The notes beneath the pieces are model-generated. The model saw only the letters and a list, made by a program, of their open reading frames with translations. It was not told where the DNA came from and searched no databases. Source: DATCLA01 sp036564195 (GTDB taxonomy: Bacteria > Bacillota > UBA4882 > UBA8346). Taken from it: a stretch of 16,426 bases of DNA. Made by a program: the position numbers and the translations under genes. Positions 14,919-16,426 of this stretch are shown piece after piece (within the stretch, counting starts at the first letter, position 1; each line of letters starts with the position of its first letter). The stretch lies in contig DATCLA010000020.1 in the NCBI GenBank assembly GCA_036564195.1, positions 1 to 16,426 of the forward strand. The letters run 5' to 3'.

Positions 14919-15227
14919 TTGACTGATACTTTTATTGTAACGGTCTTTCGTGAGGCATTAGGAAAAGTTTTACTGGTTTCAGCCCCAATGTTGGCAGCAG
15001 GACTGCTAATGGGCTTAATTGTTAGTATATTCCAGGCAACAACGCAAATCCATGAACAGACCCTGGCATTTATCCCCAAGATTATCGCTATCTTTGGGAT
15101 GCTGGTGCTCTTTTTCCCTTGGATGATGCGGTTGATTAATGATTTTGCCGGTAAAATCTTTGGGAACTTGAATGAATTTACCTTTATCAAATTGGCGCTG
15201 GTCTGCTTATGGGAATGTTTTAGTTAA
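14919..15227 (+). CDS. fliQ: FliQ, flagellar export gate protein
   Basis: FliQ is a small hairpin membrane protein that wraps the FliP-FliR channel. The protein starts at TTG 14919 after AGGCGG (14906-14911). Two membrane segments are clear, about 16-38 and 52-75, with the family-typical IVSIFQATTQIHEQTLAFIPK (34-54, split) between them. The usual family length is about 89 residues; this protein has 102. Homology appears to end near NLNEF (83-87), and the remaining 15 residues form a hydrophobic tail, FTFIKLALVCLWECFS in part, not seen in the family as I know it. The tail could be real or the result of a change near the 3' end. It sits 52 bases after fliP. Confidence 0.93.
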   Translation: MTDTFIVTVFREALGKVLLVSAPMLAAGLLMGLIVSIFQATTQIHEQTLAFIPKIIAIFGMLVLFFPWMMRLINDFAGKIFGNLNEFTFIKLALVCLWECFS

Positions 15228-15254
15228 TTCCTTATTAAGAGGTAGGTTCAGACA

Positions 15255-16046
15255 GTGGATTTAGCTAATCTCTTTAATTTTAATTATACCGCTTTTTTAT
15301 TGGGTTTTGGCCGTGCTTCCGGATTACTGATGGTTGGGCCGATTTTCCAAAGCCGCAGTATTCCGGTTCAAGCCCGGGTGTTATTTGCCATGGCTTTGGC
15401 ATTGTCGGTTGCCCCTTTTATCCAAATTGAAGCGGATCTATTGCAAATTAATACTTGGATGGCAGCCGTAATTATGATTAAGGAAATATTGATCGGGTTA
15501 ATTATGGGCTTTATGGCTAACCTGGCTTTTTATGCATTCCAGATTGCCGGTTATCTAATGGATATTGAAATTGGTTTCGGAATGGTTAATATTATTGATC
15601 CCTTTACCGGAACGGAGATGCCGTTATTAGGGCAGTTTAATTATTTATTGGCCGGCTTGGTGTTTTTGGCAATTAATGGGCATCACCGATTAATACTGGC
15701 TTTGGTCCAAAGTTTTACATATGTTAAACCGGGCATGTTCTTTTTGAAACCGGAAGCCACCGGTGTTTTTCTAACGGCTTTTACCAAAATGTTTTTATTA
15801 GGGTTTAAAATGAGCCTGCCGGTGTTGGGGGCGATCCTATTAACCGATGTCGCTTTAGGGATCATTGCGAAACTGCTGCCCCAAATCAACGTGTTCTTTC
15901 TGGGCTTTGGGATAAAGATCGTTGTGGGTATTTTGATTTTAACCTTATTTTTACCACTCTATCTTGTTTTAATTGAAGAGACTTTTGCCCGGTCCGGTGA
16001 TACCTTTCGGATGCTGCAGTTAATGTTAAGGCGGTTGACATTATAG
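15255..16046 (+). CDS. fliR: FliR, flagellar export gate protein
   Basis: One FliR joins five FliP to complete the export channel, and it touches FlhB. The 263 residues show six or so hydrophobic segments. The N-terminal signature is clear, with LLGFGRASGLLMVGPIF (15-31) and SRSIPVQARVLFAMALAL (33-50). Further on are IAGYLMDIEIGFGMVNIIDP and PLLGQFNYLLAGLVFLAING-like segments typical of FliR. The start is GTG 15255 with AGGTAGG at 15240-15246. Length agrees with the family (about 255-265). It is followed by flhB after a 59-base gap; in some bacteria the two are fused, but here they are separate. Confidence 0.96.
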   Translation: MDLANLFNFNYTAFLLGFGRASGLLMVGPIFQSRSIPVQARVLFAMALALSVAPFIQIEADLLQINTWMAAVIMIKEILIGLIMGFMANLAFYAFQIAGYLMDIEIGFGMVNIIDPFTGTEMPLLGQFNYLLAGLVFLAINGHHRLILALVQSFTYVKPGMFFLKPEATGVFLTAFTKMFLLGFKMSLPVLGAILLTDVALGIIAKLLPQINVFFLGFGIKIVVGILILTLFLPLYLVLIEETFARSGDTFRMLQLMLRRLTL

Positions 16047-16061
16047 AACTTTTGATTCAGT

Positions 16062-16089
16062 TTGAAAACAGAAAAGTGGTTGATATAAA
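16062..16089 (+). promoter_or_regulatory. Possible housekeeping (sigma-70/SigA) promoter before flhB
   Basis: TTGAAA (16062-16067) and TATAAA (16084-16089) are separated by 16 bases, each one mismatch from consensus. A TG lies one base upstream of the -10 (TGATATAAA), an extended -10. A transcript would begin near 16096, at the end of the flhB Shine-Dalgarno site, which weakens the case because most of the ribosome binding site would be missing from it. Confidence 0.3.
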
Positions 16090-16090
16090 C

Positions 16091-16096
16091 AAGGAT
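16091..16096 (+). promoter_or_regulatory. Probable ribosome binding site of flhB
   Basis: AAGGAT lies 9 bases before ATG 16106. No comparable site precedes the other candidate start at 16193, where the upstream bases are GGTTACGG. Confidence 0.6.
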
Positions 16097-16105
16097 AGTT
16101 GTAAA

Positions 16106-16426
16106 ATGGCTCACGAAACCACAGAGTTGGTAGAGGGAAAAAAACGTCGGATAAGTTGGCCTGCTCAGGGCCGGACCCGGTCCCGGTTACGGATGGATCT
16201 GCAATTTTTTGCCCAGGATCCGGATAAAACCGAAGAGGCTACTCCCAAGCGAAAGCAAGAAGCCAGAAAAAAAGGACAGATTAGCAAAAGCACTGATTTA
16301 AATGCGGTAGTTGTTTTGTTTGGTTTGTTTATTTTATTGAACGCCTTAGGCGGCTGGGCCTTTTCTGAACTTTTTAGCTATTTCCAAAAGTCTTTTTCCG
16401 CGGGACAGCTCACCCAGGTATTAACC
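16106..16426 (+). CDS. flhB: FlhB, export gate specificity-switch protein (5' part only)
   Basis: FlhB is the export-gate protein whose cytoplasmic domain changes export from hook to filament subunits. The first 107 codons are present and the frame runs off the window end. The core begins MDLQFFAQDPDKTEEATPK, then RKQEARKKGQISKSTDLN, the standard FlhB N-terminus, followed by the first membrane segment (about 66-88). The start is placed at ATG 16106, with AAGGAT upstream, giving a basic 29-residue extension before the core. ATG 16193 would begin exactly at the core but lacks a ribosome binding site. The self-cleaving NPTH motif lies beyond the window. Confidence 0.93.
   Translation, partial: MAHETTELVEGKKRRISWPAQGRTRSRLRMDLQFFAQDPDKTEEATPKRKQEARKKGQISKSTDLNAVVVLFGLFILLNALGGWAFSELFSYFQKSFSAGQLTQVLT

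Noticed and set aside
1..16426. A new defence, mobile or biosynthetic system
   Set aside because: Every long frame is a known flagellar or chemotaxis family in standard order, with no integrase, transposase, repeat array or tRNA edge.

Overview
The window is one unbroken run of flagellar genes, all on the + strand, ending inside flhB. It resembles the fla/che operon of Gram-positive Bacillota (Clostridia-like). Pointers are strong Shine-Dalgarno sites of the AGGAGG type, FliY (CheC-like phosphatase plus FliN domain) in place of a short FliN, an FlbD/SwrD gene, a YlxF/MotE-like gene between fliJ and fliK, and motA-motB between flbD and fliL. The genus cannot be named from this sequence. Base composition is moderate and looks uniform, with no sign of recent transfer. 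There are no RNA genes, mobile elements, CRISPR arrays or gene-free stretches over 300 bases; the longest gap is about 125 bases, before fliK.

Layout: fliF 3' end (1-92); fliG, fliH, fliI, fliJ (112-3662: C-ring rotor protein, export ATPase regulator, ATPase, stalk); a MotE/YlxF-like membrane protein (3669-4226); fliK, flgD, a conserved unknown flagellar-operon protein and flgE (4352-8672: hook length control, hook cap, hook); flbD, motA, motB, fliL (8775-11041: motor power and stator); fliM, fliY, cheY (11056-13502: switch and its response regulator); fliO, fliP, fliQ, fliR and the start of flhB (13523-16426: membrane export gate).

The genes form successive parts of one machine. FliF/FliG/FliM/FliY make the basal ring and switch. 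FliH/I/J with FliO/P/Q/R/FlhB export rod and hook subunits. FlgD/FlgE/FliK build and measure the hook. MotA/MotB, with FliL and probably FlbD, supply torque. CheY-P sets rotation through the docking peptides at the N-termini of both FliM and FliY. Most junctions are a few bases or overlap (ATGA, GTGA), so translation is probably coupled.

Several starts were revised from the longest open frames using Shine-Dalgarno position and family N-termini: fliK (4352), flbD (8775), fliY (12047), cheY (13137), fliL (10517) and flhB (16106). The most interesting non-coding features are a 19-bp mRNA hairpin between flgE and flbD and a smaller hairpin just before flgE, which together bracket the hook gene. 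I found no clearly new system; the least understood pieces are the conserved unknown at 6651-7049 and the MotE-like gene at 3669-4226.
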